Program-made: the position numbers and the translations under genes | Notes under the pieces: model-generated | The model's input: the letters and a program-made list of their open reading frames with translations, nothing else | The model's database searches: none | What the model was told of the DNA's origin: nothing | Assembly: GCF_029851875.1 (NCBI RefSeq) | Contig: NZ_JARKVC010000017.1 | Coordinates: forward strand, 1-44,782 | DNA length: 44,782 nt | Origin: Actinomyces sp. | Lineage (GTDB): Bacteria; Actinomycetota; Actinomycetes; Actinomycetales; Actinomycetaceae | Direction: 5' to 3' | Shown: positions 24,594 to 32,118 of the stretch, one piece after another | Layout of the letters: every line of letters starts with the position of its first letter | Position numbering within the stretch: the first letter of the stretch is position 1

Positions 24594-26392
24594 TGAGCGC
24601 GGAGGAGACCCAGGGCGCCTCTGCGGCGCCGGCCCCCGGATCGGCTGCCTCTGATGAGACGGCGCCGGCTACTCAGGCTGCCAGTGCCTTGGCCTCCGGG
24701 ATGGGCGCCGGTCAGGTGCCGGCCCTGTCCCTCCGGGGCCTCGGTGTGACCTTCGTGGACAGCCCTGTGCCTGCCAGCGTCGAGGTCGACCTGGACCTCG
24801 TGCCTGGACGCGTGCTTGCCCTGGTGGGCGAGTCCGGCTCGGGCAAGTCGGTCACGGCCATGGGTGCCCTGGGTCTCCTCCCCTCCACCGCCACCGTCAC
24901 TGGCAGCGCGCTGCTGCGTGACGGCTCCCAGCCCGTCGAGCTCGTGGGTGCTCCGCGCGGCGTCCTGGACGACGTGCGCGGTCGCCTGGCCGGCATGATC
25001 TTCCAGGAGCCGACGACGGCGCTGGACCCGCTGGAGACCATCGCCTCGCAGGTGGGTGAGGCAGTGCGTGCCCACGAGCCGCGACGCAGCCGCAGGCCGC
25101 GTCGTGCGCTGCACGCGCGGGTCCTGGACCTGCTGGCCCTGGCGGGTCTGGGTGAGGGTGAGCAGGCTGAGCGCATTGCCCGCTCCTACCCTCACCAGCT
25201 CTCCGGCGGCCAGCTCCAGCGTGCCTGCATCGCTCTGGCGATGGCCTGCGACCCGCCGGTCCTCATCGCTGACGAGCCCACGACCGCCCTGGACGTCACG
25301 GTCCAGGCCGGGATCCTGGACCTGCTGCGCTCCCTGACGGACCGAGGCGTCGCCGTCCTGCTCATCACCCATGACATGGCGGTGGTGGCCGACGTGGCTG
25401 ATGACGTCGCCGTCATGCGGCAGGGTCGGGTTGTTGAGCGGGGGGCCGTGCGCGAGATCTTCCACGCCCCGTCCCACCCCTACACCCGTGAGCTGCTGGC
25501 AGCGGTGCCGCGCCTGGACTCCCTGCGCCAGGAGAACCCCTTCGAGGTCGTGGTGCGTGAGAACGCACCCAGGCAGCCGGACCAGGGCGAGGACGTCGTC
25601 GTCATCAAGGACCTTGACGTCGTCTACCGCAACGGGCGGCGCTCGGTCCACGCGGTGCGCGGCGTGAGCCTGAGCATCGGCGCAGGTGAGGTCCTGGGGC
25701 TCGTGGGCGAGTCCGGTTCGGGCAAGTCCACCATCGCCGGGACCCTGACCGGGCTGGTGCCGGTGGCGTCAGGCTCGGTGCGTGTGTGCGGCGTCGAGGT
25801 GGCCGGTGCGCGGCGGCGTGCCCTGCTGCCGGCTCGGCGCGCGACCGGCGTCGTCTACCAGAATCCCGCCTCCTCGCTGAACCCGCGGCGGACAGTGGGT
25901 TCCTCGGTCGCTGAGCCGCTGGTGGTCCACGGTGGCTACGACTCCGCGGCGCGCCGGGCGCGGGTGGGGGAGCTGCTCGATGCCGTGCGGCTGCCCGCCT
26001 CGATGGCGGACCGTTACCCGCACGAGATGAGCGGTGGCCAGCGCCAGCGCGTCGCGATCGCCCGGGCGCTGGCGCTGGACCCGCGGCTGGTGATCGCCGA
26101 CGAGCCCACCAGCGCTCTGGACGTCAGTGTCCAGGCGGTGGTCCTGGACCTGCTGCGCGACCTTCAGGCCGAGTTGGGCTTTGCCTGCCTCTTCGTCTCC
26201 CACGACCTGGCCGTCGTCGACTCGCTGGCCAGGCGCACGGTCGTCCTGTCTGCCGGGCGTGTGGTGGAGGAGGGTGTGACCGAGCAGGTCCTGGCTCGTC
26301 CGCAGGGGGAGTACACCAAGCGTCTGGTGGCGGCGGTGCCGGTGCCCGACCCCGACGTCCAGGCGCGGCGCCGCGAGCTGCGGGCAGCCTGA
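24593..26392 (+). CDS. Peptide ABC transporter, fused double ATP-binding protein (DppDF-like)
   Basis: A 599-residue protein with two complete ABC modules in one chain. Module 1 has Walker A GESGSGKSVTA (near residue 78), signature LSGGQLQRACIALA and Walker B LIADEPTTALD. Module 2 has Walker A GESGSGKSTIA (near 371), signature MSGGQRQRVAIARAL and Walker B VIADEPTSALD. The oligopeptide C-terminal motif HPYTRELLAAVPRLD lies between them. The fusion replaces separate DppD and DppF proteins. A low-complexity Ala/Glu/Pro-rich tail of about 40 residues starts the protein. It is the last gene of the operon and is followed by the inverted-repeat block. Confidence 0.92.
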   Translation: MSAEETQGASAAPAPGSAASDETAPATQAASALASGMGAGQVPALSLRGLGVTFVDSPVPASVEVDLDLVPGRVLALVGESGSGKSVTAMGALGLLPSTATVTGSALLRDGSQPVELVGAPRGVLDDVRGRLAGMIFQEPTTALDPLETIASQVGEAVRAHEPRRSRRPRRALHARVLDLLALAGLGEGEQAERIARSYPHQLSGGQLQRACIALAMACDPPVLIADEPTTALDVTVQAGILDLLRSLTDRGVAVLLITHDMAVVADVADDVAVMRQGRVVERGAVREIFHAPSHPYTRELLAAVPRLDSLRQENPFEVVVRENAPRQPDQGEDVVVIKDLDVVYRNGRRSVHAVRGVSLSIGAGEVLGLVGESGSGKSTIAGTLTGLVPVASGSVRVCGVEVAGARRRALLPARRATGVVYQNPASSLNPRRTVGSSVAEPLVVHGGYDSAARRARVGELLDAVRLPASMADRYPHEMSGGQRQRVAIARALALDPRLVIADEPTSALDVSVQAVVLDLLRDLQAELGFACLFVSHDLAVVDSLARRTVVLSAGRVVEEGVTEQVLARPQGEYTKRLVAAVPVPDPDVQARRRELRAA

Positions 26393-26412
26393 GGGACTGA
26401 CAGGGCGCCGGT

Positions 26413-26617
26413 GTCCCGGCCGACCGTCAACCTAGTTGTCCCGGCCGACCACCTATGCCCCGATCGACCACCGATCTAGCCGTCCCGGCCGACCACTTGT
26501 GTGCCGACAGACCACCTGTGTGTTGGCCGACCGCCTGTGCTGCGTGGGACCACGCTATTCGCGCGAATCGCGTGGTCGGCCGGGGTATAGGTGGTCTGTC
26601 GGCACACAAGTGGTCGG
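26413..26617. repeat. Intergenic block of nested inverted and direct repeats
   Basis: Direct repeats: the 13-mer GTCCCGGCCGACC starts at 26413, 26438 and 26482. Outer inverted repeat: 26489-26517 is perfectly complementary to 26589-26617 (29 bp). Middle arms: GGCCGACC (26525-26532) with GGTCGGCC (26574-26581). Inner: GACCACGC (26548-26555) with GCGTGGTC (26570-26577), enclosing the perfect palindrome ATTCGCGCGAAT (26557-26568). The middle and inner arms overlap at 26574-26577 and therefore compete. No ORF is supported inside. It fills most of the 363-bp gap after the peptide transporter operon and could end its transcription, but it is far more elaborate than a terminator. Confidence 0.8.
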
Positions 26618-26755
26618 GGGAGGGGCTTTCGCCTCCGGGAAAATCACGGGCCAGGGACAGTCTGGTCAGGGACCATGGAACGCAGGGACTGCCAGGCTGC
26701 ACCTGCACCTGCAGGCCTGCGTGAGCTGATCCGAACCTGACCTGAGAGGACCATC

Positions 26756-27631
26756 ATGGGCATCGCTACCTCGTACCGCTTCTCAGACAAGGGAATTGAA
26801 GGCACCCTGCGCCCTGAGGCCGGGCGCTACCGCCTGGTTGCCTCCGGCGCCTGCCCCTGGTGCCGCCGCGTCCTCATCGCTCGCCGCCTGCTGGGTCTGA
26901 GCGAGGCCATCCCCGTCTCATGGTCCTACGGGCGCGGCGCGGACGGCTTCTGGGAGCTGACTGACGGCGACGGCGAGCCCGGCGCCGACCCCTTCCTCCA
27001 CGCCCACTCCCTGGCCGAGGTCTACGCCACCACCCCGGGCTACACGCCGCCTCCCACGGTGCCCGCCCTGGTAGACATGACGACCGGCCAGGTCGTGTGC
27101 GACGACTCCGGCAACCTCCTGTTCGACCTCGCCACCTCCTGGTGGCAGCTGCACCGCCCTGGCGCTCCGGACCTCTACCCGATCAACCGTCGCAACTCCA
27201 CCAACGCCTGGGACGAGTGGGTGGGCTACCACGTCAACCGCGGCCACGGCGTGGCGACGCACTCCACGGACCCGGAACAGGCGGAGGCTGCCGCCCACGG
27301 GGTCCTCGTCGCCTTCGACGTCATTGACACCCTGCTCGCCCGCGCCACCCGTATGGAGGCCTCGCGCGAGGCGGCCCTGACCATGCAGGACGGGCCGGCA
27401 CTGTCCGCCGTCGTCGCGGTGGGACAGTACCTGTGCGGAGACCAGCCCACCGGCAGCGACATCCGCCTGTTCACCACCGTCCAGTCCTACGAGTACGGCG
27501 GACGTCAGGACTACCCGGGCGGCGAGGCACCGTCGATCTCCTTCTGGCCGGCGCTGGCCCGCTGGTTCCGGGCCCTGGAGAGCCGCTCAGGCTGGGTCGG
27601 TACCGAGGAGCGCAGCGCGCTCGGGCTCTGA
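26756..27631 (+). CDS. Glutathionyl-hydroquinone reductase-like (Xi-class GST) protein
   Basis: A 291-residue protein resembling the YqjG/ECM4 family, which reduces thiol-conjugated hydroquinones using an active-site Cys. The thioredoxin-like domain has RYRLVASGACPWCRRVLIARRLLGL with CPWC at residues 33-36; most family members have a single Cys followed by Pro-Trp-Ala, so the second Cys is unusual. The C-terminal helical GST domain includes YLCGDQPTGSDIRLFTTVQSYE. Actinobacteria generally use mycothiol rather than glutathione, so the thiol substrate may differ. Start chosen from GAGAGGA 6 bases before the ATG. It stands alone, with the repeat block upstream and a convergent gene downstream. 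Confidence 0.85.
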   Translation: MGIATSYRFSDKGIEGTLRPEAGRYRLVASGACPWCRRVLIARRLLGLSEAIPVSWSYGRGADGFWELTDGDGEPGADPFLHAHSLAEVYATTPGYTPPPTVPALVDMTTGQVVCDDSGNLLFDLATSWWQLHRPGAPDLYPINRRNSTNAWDEWVGYHVNRGHGVATHSTDPEQAEAAAHGVLVAFDVIDTLLARATRMEASREAALTMQDGPALSAVVAVGQYLCGDQPTGSDIRLFTTVQSYEYGGRQDYPGGEAPSISFWPALARWFRALESRSGWVGTEERSALGL

Positions 27632-27644
27632 GAAGGTAGGTGCA

Positions 27645-27715
27645 ACCGTGGTCTCGCGCTCAGGAACGGTGCCGGGCAGCAGCCCCAGGGACCTTCCTGA
27701 GCACGAGACCACGGT
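27645..27715. terminator. Long bidirectional terminator hairpin
   Basis: 27645-27666 pairs with 27694-27715 over 22 positions with one mismatch, with a 27-base apical region that can pair further (GGT with ACC). It lies between the convergent reductase-like and GalT-like genes and can end transcription from both sides. Confidence 0.7.
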
Positions 27716-27757
27716 CCTGACGGGCCGGGTGCGGCGAGCACGGTGGACGCGGCCGTC

Positions 27758-29137
27758 TCAGCGGGAGAGCACCGGGTTGTACAGGAGCCGGTTCGGCGTG
27801 GCCGGGCACTCGTCGCCCACCGCCATCGGCGCGATGAGACGGTCGGCACGCAGGTCCTCCAGGCGCGCGACCACCCGCTCGCGCAGGCTCCACGGGTCAA
27901 TGGTGTTGAGGTAGATCTTCGTCCCGCCCTCGAAGCCGGCCAGCGTGGACACCCGCCACTTCAGCGTCACGTGCCACGGCATCGGCTGGTCCACGTCCAG
28001 CGGCTTGTGGTGCCACTCCTCGTTGCTCGGCACGTCCGCGCCCGTGGCCGCGTGCAGCGCGTGGAGGAGGTCGGAGACGGCGTCGACCTCCTCGCGGCTC
28101 ATGAGCCAGGGCTCGCAGGTGGCGGAGGTGGAGTAGACCTCCAGGCTCGGGTAGCGGTGGCCGAAGCCGGCGAAGGCCACGGCGTGCTCGTTGGAGGCCA
28201 CGAGCAGCCCGCGGTAGGCCGCGTAGTCCACCCCCATCTCGTTGTAGAGGTTGGGGTTGGCCCGCACGCGCGCGAGCTCTAGCTCGTTGACCACCCCGCG
28301 CTCGTCAATCCCCACCAGCTGCTTGTGCAGGTGGTCGAAGGAGGCTCCGGCCGGAGCCAGCCAGTTCTGGAAGACGGACACGTAGCGCACCCACCGGTTG
28401 GCCTCGTACAGCGACTGGGCTGAGTGCACGGCCAGGCGCGTGTAGGCGCGGTGCTCGGCGGGGGTCAGCGTCCCCGAGCCGGCCAGGCCCGAGGTGTCAG
28501 TGGCGGAGTCGGTGAAGTGACGGCGGGCGACGATGACGTCGTGGCCGCCGGCGAAGAACGCGGCGAGGTAACGGCGCTGCTCGGCCGGGCTCATGGACTC
28601 CCACTGCTGCGGGTCCCGGCCGGAGGCGCGCAGCTTGGCGCGGGCCACGGCAGCCACGTGCGCGGCTCCCTCGGGCTCGGCCAGGTAGGCCTCCATGCGC
28701 TCGCGGGCGGCGTCAGGAACCTCGTAGCCGTGGTTGGCGTGCCAGTAGTCGAAGGTGAGGATCTCGAAGAGGTTGGGCACACGGCGGAACTCGGCCACCG
28801 TGTCGAACAGCCGGCTGGCTGGCACGCCGTCCAGCCTCTCGAAGGCCGACGACGGCGTCGCAGTACCGTTGCCGGCTGCCTCGCCGCTGCGGGCGACCAC
28901 GCGTTCCTTCTCCGGAGGGGTCTCCAGGTAGCGGTCGCAGCAGAAGGCGCATGAGGAGGTGCGGTCGTGCTCGGTGAGCGGACGCACCTGCTGGACCGGG
29001 TGGGAGAGCGGGCGGTTGCCGCGTCCAGGAACCGTCCACACCTCGGTTCCCGTGAAGGGACTGATCTGCTTGACGGTCCCGTCCGCCAGCCGGGTCAGTG
29101 CAGCGGGTTCGGGGGCGTAGGGCATGAGACGAGACAT
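27758..29137 (-). CDS. GalT-like HIT-superfamily protein (DUF4921 type)
   Basis: A 459-residue protein resembling galactose-1-phosphate uridylyltransferases. It has a CAFCC cluster (C63, C66, C67) where GalT has its zinc-binding CxxC, and DHLHKQ at 268-273 in place of GalT's HPHxQ, leaving H271 as the likely nucleophile and Q273 conserved. The first conserved segment, SPFTGTEVWTVPGRGNRPL, recalls the actinobacterial DUF4921 group; this family name is from memory. Probably a nucleotidyl-transfer or phosphorylase-type enzyme of unknown substrate. Start at 29137 is preferred because upstream extension enters the transporter gene. It begins 16 bases after the broken MFS gene, so the two were probably one transcript. 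Confidence 0.75.
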   Translation of the reverse strand: MSRLMPYAPEPAALTRLADGTVKQISPFTGTEVWTVPGRGNRPLSHPVQQVRPLTEHDRTSSCAFCCDRYLETPPEKERVVARSGEAAGNGTATPSSAFERLDGVPASRLFDTVAEFRRVPNLFEILTFDYWHANHGYEVPDAARERMEAYLAEPEGAAHVAAVARAKLRASGRDPQQWESMSPAEQRRYLAAFFAGGHDVIVARRHFTDSATDTSGLAGSGTLTPAEHRAYTRLAVHSAQSLYEANRWVRYVSVFQNWLAPAGASFDHLHKQLVGIDERGVVNELELARVRANPNLYNEMGVDYAAYRGLLVASNEHAVAFAGFGHRYPSLEVYSTSATCEPWLMSREEVDAVSDLLHALHAATGADVPSNEEWHHKPLDVDQPMPWHVTLKWRVSTLAGFEGGTKIYLNTIDPWSLRERVVARLEDLRADRLIAPMAVGDECPATPNRLLYNPVLSR

Positions 29138-29153
29138 AGCCTTATTCTCGCGC

Positions 29154-30163
29154 TCAGGCCACGGTCCGGATGCGCAGCACGCAGGCTGCTCCCAGCAGGC
29201 AGACGACGGCGGCCATGACGTACAGGGTCGTGTAACCACCCAGGTAGGTCACCACCGGGGCGGCGAGCACGGGAGCCAGGACCTGGGCCCCGGCGGAGGC
29301 GATGTTAATGATGCCCAGGTCACGGGCGGCGTCGCCCGAGCTGGGCAGTACCTGGGTGACCAGGGCGAAGTCCACGGAGGTGAAGGCCCCGAAGCCGATA
29401 CCGAGGATGACCGCGCCGACCACGGCGCCTACCCAGCTCTGGGTCAGGGCCAGGTCCAGGGAGGCCAGGGCGGTGACGAGCGAGGCGGTGGGACGAAGCC
29501 GGCCATGACGTGGCGCAGCGTGGGGCGTCCGGCGCCGTCGGGCAGCCGCAGGTCGCGGGCACCCAGGACGTGCGGCAGGCCCAGGGCGACCACGATCAGC
29601 GCGAGCACGAGGTAGCCGGTCCGGGTGGAGCCGACGGCGGCAGCCAGCCCCGCGCCTGCCACGAGCCCGGCGGTCTGGGCCACCCCGATGAGCCCGGAGA
29701 CCAGACCGCGACGGTCCACGGGCACCTGGTCCGCGACCGAGGCGTTGAGGGCGGCGAAGGTGGCGTTGAGGAAGGCCTGGACCAGGCACCATCCCACGAC
29801 CATCCCGGCCACGCCGCGCGCGCTGGCCAGCACCACGAGGCCGACGGCGCAGAGCAGCAGACCTCCGGCGATCCACGTCAGACGACGCCCGAAGCGGCTG
29901 GTGGTGCGGTCGGACAGCGCTCCGAAGACGGGGTTGCCGAGCGTGGAGACCAAGGCACCCAGGCCTGTGACCAGGGAGAGCGTGGCCTCCTTGTGGTCCG
30001 GTGCGACCTGGGAGGCCTGCAGGCCGAGCAGCACCTGGATCGGCCCGAACCAGGCGGAGAAGAGCCCGAGCATCGTCAGGCTCAGGGTTAGTGACCAGGA
30101 GCGGGGAGGCATCTGGGTGGGAGGCTCGTTGGTAGCGACCCGACGGGCAAGAAGTGCTGCCAT
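29154..30163 (-). pseudogene. MFS transporter broken by internal deletion and frameshift
   Basis: Two reading frames together encode an MFS transporter. The first (from ATG 30163) gives helices 1-6, with motif A GALSDRTTSRFGRR, and continues to HVMAGFVPPPR. The second frame, from about 29500 to the stop at 29154, resumes at TASLVTALASLDLALTQSW and carries helices 9-12 (SVDFALVTQVLPSSGDAARD; YTTLYVMAAVVCLL). Comparison with the usual family layout shows that about 75-80 residues, helices 7-8 and their loop, are missing at the junction near 29490-29505, where the frame also changes. A single sequencing slip cannot explain the lost helices. The start has TAGGTT seven bases upstream. The first frame ends out of frame soon after the junction. 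Confidence 0.8.
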
Positions 30164-30170
30164 AGGGGCG

Positions 30171-30176
30171 AACCTA
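30171..30176 (-). promoter_or_regulatory. Putative leaderless -10 element of the MFS gene
   Basis: The minus strand reads TAGGTT, seven bases, then ATG at 30163. It is one base longer than the six-base spacing seen elsewhere here. Confidence 0.4.
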
Positions 30177-30243
30177 GACCGGCGTGGGTCCTGGTGTGGC
30201 GAATCTGGTGCTGGTGGGTGGGAGGCGGGCGCGCCGGGGCGGC

Positions 30244-30249
30244 TACCCT
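30244..30249 (+). promoter_or_regulatory. Putative -10 element of the antiporter gene
   Basis: TACCCT fits TANNNT and would give a leader of about 45 bases to the start at 30299. Weak call without a recognisable -35. Confidence 0.3.
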
Positions 30250-30298
30250 CAGGCACGCACCTGCCCTCGGTCAGCGCACCTGTCAGGAAGGAGCCCGG

Positions 30299-32089
30299 AT
30301 GGGAACGACGTTCTTGTCCCTCTTGTGCATCATGGTGGTCGCCTTCTTCGCGCCCCTGCTGTCCTGGGCCGTGCCCAGACGCATCGTGCCGGAGACGGTG
30401 CTCCTCATTGCCGGCGGGGTGCTCATCGGCCCGGCCGCGCTCGGGGTCGCGACTGAGACCGCCTCGATCGACTTTCTGCGTGAGCTGGGACTGTCCTTCC
30501 TCTTCCTCATGGCCGGCTACGAGATCGACGTCAACGAGCTGCGCGGCTCGGGCGGGCGTCACGCTGTGGTCGCCTGGCTGGGCTCACTGGCGCTGGCCTT
30601 TGCCGCCGTGTGGGTGATCGGCGTGAGCGGCGGGGTGCTGAGCGTCAACGGGATCGCCATCGCCATTGCCATGACCTCGACGGCGATCGGCACGATCCTG
30701 CCGATCCTGCGTGAGCGCGGGCTGCTGTCCACCGCGGTGGGCGCGGCGATCCTCAACCACGGCGCGGTCGGCGAGGTCGGCCCGGTCATTCTCATGGCCC
30801 TGCTGCTCGGCTCGCGCTCGACCTGGGCCTCACTGGCCATCCTGCTGGCCTTCCTGGCCATCACGCTGCTCATCATCCGCTTCACGGACAACGTCAAGCA
30901 CGCCGGGCGCCGGCTGGTGGAGGCGATCCATATCGGTGGCACGACGACGGCGCAGACGACGATCCGCCTGACCGTCCTGCTGCTGGTGGGGCTGTGCACG
31001 CTGGCGGCGATCTTCGAGCTGGACGTGGTGCTGGGCGCCTTCGCTGCCGGCTTCATCCTGCGCTACGCCGTCCCGGGCGGCTCGCGCGAGCTGGAGGAGA
31101 AGCTGGACGGTCTGGCCTACGGCTTCTTCGTGCCGATCTTCTTCGTCACCTCAGGGATGGCGATCGAGCTGGAGCTGTCCGCCTCGGCGCTGGTGGATCT
31201 CGGTGCCTTCCTTGTGCTGCTGGTAGCGGTCCGCGGTGTGCCGGTGTGGCTGGCCTCGTGGGCGGAGCGGCGCCATGACGGCTCCCGGGCCTACTCCTTG
31301 CGCCAGTCCGTGCAGGTCGCGGTCTACTCCACCACTGCCCTGCCCATCATCGTGGCCGTCACCCAGGCGGCTGTGAGCGCAGGGGCGATGGCGCAGTCCT
31401 TGGCCTCCACCCTTGTGCTGGCCGGGGCGGCCAGCGTCCTCATCATGCCGGCGGCGGGGCTGGCGCTCGGGTCGCGGCGCGACCACGCCCCGGCGGTCGA
31501 GGCGCTGGCGGTGGCCCAGGGGCCGGTGGACGCCGAGGGCAGGCAGGCGCAGATCGCTGACTCCGCGGGCCTGAAGCCGGGTGACCAGGAGCTGACGGTC
31601 AGCGAGCCGCGTCGCCCGGCAGGCCTGGAGACGACGAGGGTGCTCTCGTCGTCGTCTCCCTCCCCCTCCGACGGCGGGGACCTTGCCGGTGAGGAGGCTG
31701 GCAGCGGCGCTCCTGGCCCTCAGCGTTCCGGGTCGTCGTGGCCTGTGCAGCCGGAGGAGGCACCGCGCAGCGTGGGCCTGGGTGGGAGGCGTCTGTCTGA
31801 CGACGAGGCGCGCTACCTGGCGGCGCGCCTGGCTCAGATCGAGGCCGAGCGGGTGCAGTGGCGTGCCCAGATGCGTCTGCAGCGCAACCTGGACCGCGAG
31901 GAGGCGCAGCAGCGTCGTGCCGTGCGCCGGGCCCTGCTGCGTGAGCGGCGGCGTGAGGAGCGAGACCAGGTGCGTCAGCTGCGGGCCGATGCCCTCCAGA
32001 TGCGCCGTCAGTCGCGTCAGGACGGGCGCCAGGAGCCGGTTGTCCACACTCCTACCTCGTTGTGGGAGCGGCTTCGACGTCGTCGATAA
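30299..32089 (+). CDS. CPA-type cation:proton antiporter with long charged C-terminal tail
   Basis: A 596-residue protein. Residues 1-400 hold about 12 membrane helices with the Na+/H+ exchanger (CPA2-like) pattern: VLLIAGGVLIGPAALGV, LGLSFLFLMAGYEID, AMTSTAIGTILPILRE, NHGAVGEVGPVILMA, ELDVVLGAFAAGFILRYAV and FFVPIFFVTSGM. It probably exchanges K+ or Na+ for protons. The remaining 190 residues are cytoplasmic: a Ser/Pro-rich linker and then an Arg/Glu/Gln-rich helix (AQMRLQRNLDREEAQQRRAV) likely to be coiled coil. There is no TrkA-N or USP domain, so this tail is unlike the usual CPA2 regulatory modules. Start set by AGGAAGGAG (30285-30293) before ATG 30299. It ends 29 bases before the SNF2 gene, which has its own promoter. 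Confidence 0.85.
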   Translation: MGTTFLSLLCIMVVAFFAPLLSWAVPRRIVPETVLLIAGGVLIGPAALGVATETASIDFLRELGLSFLFLMAGYEIDVNELRGSGGRHAVVAWLGSLALAFAAVWVIGVSGGVLSVNGIAIAIAMTSTAIGTILPILRERGLLSTAVGAAILNHGAVGEVGPVILMALLLGSRSTWASLAILLAFLAITLLIIRFTDNVKHAGRRLVEAIHIGGTTTAQTTIRLTVLLLVGLCTLAAIFELDVVLGAFAAGFILRYAVPGGSRELEEKLDGLAYGFFVPIFFVTSGMAIELELSASALVDLGAFLVLLVAVRGVPVWLASWAERRHDGSRAYSLRQSVQVAVYSTTALPIIVAVTQAAVSAGAMAQSLASTLVLAGAASVLIMPAAGLALGSRRDHAPAVEALAVAQGPVDAEGRQAQIADSAGLKPGDQELTVSEPRRPAGLETTRVLSSSSPSPSDGGDLAGEEAGSGAPGPQRSGSSWPVQPEEAPRSVGLGGRRLSDDEARYLAARLAQIEAERVQWRAQMRLQRNLDREEAQQRRAVRRALLRERRREERDQVRQLRADALQMRRQSRQDGRQEPVVHTPTSLWERLRRRR

Positions 32090-32106
32090 GTGTCAGACCC
32101 CCTCCC

Positions 32107-32112
32107 TAGTCT
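32107..32112 (+). promoter_or_regulatory. Leaderless -10 element of the SNF2 helicase gene
   Basis: TAGTCT is followed by GAGTCC (six bases) and ATG at 32119. There is no ribosome-binding site. The hexamer is identical to that of rarA. Confidence 0.6.
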
Positions 32113-32118
32113 GAGTCC

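Noticed and set aside
24593..26392. Possible frameshift joining two separate ATPase genes
   Set aside because: The frame is open throughout and both ABC modules are complete, with a normal linker; this is a genuine fusion.
26413..26540. Repeated GGCCGACCAC units that might suggest a CRISPR array
   Set aside because: Spacing between the copies is irregular, the units are short and degenerate, they occur in both orientations, and no cas genes are present.
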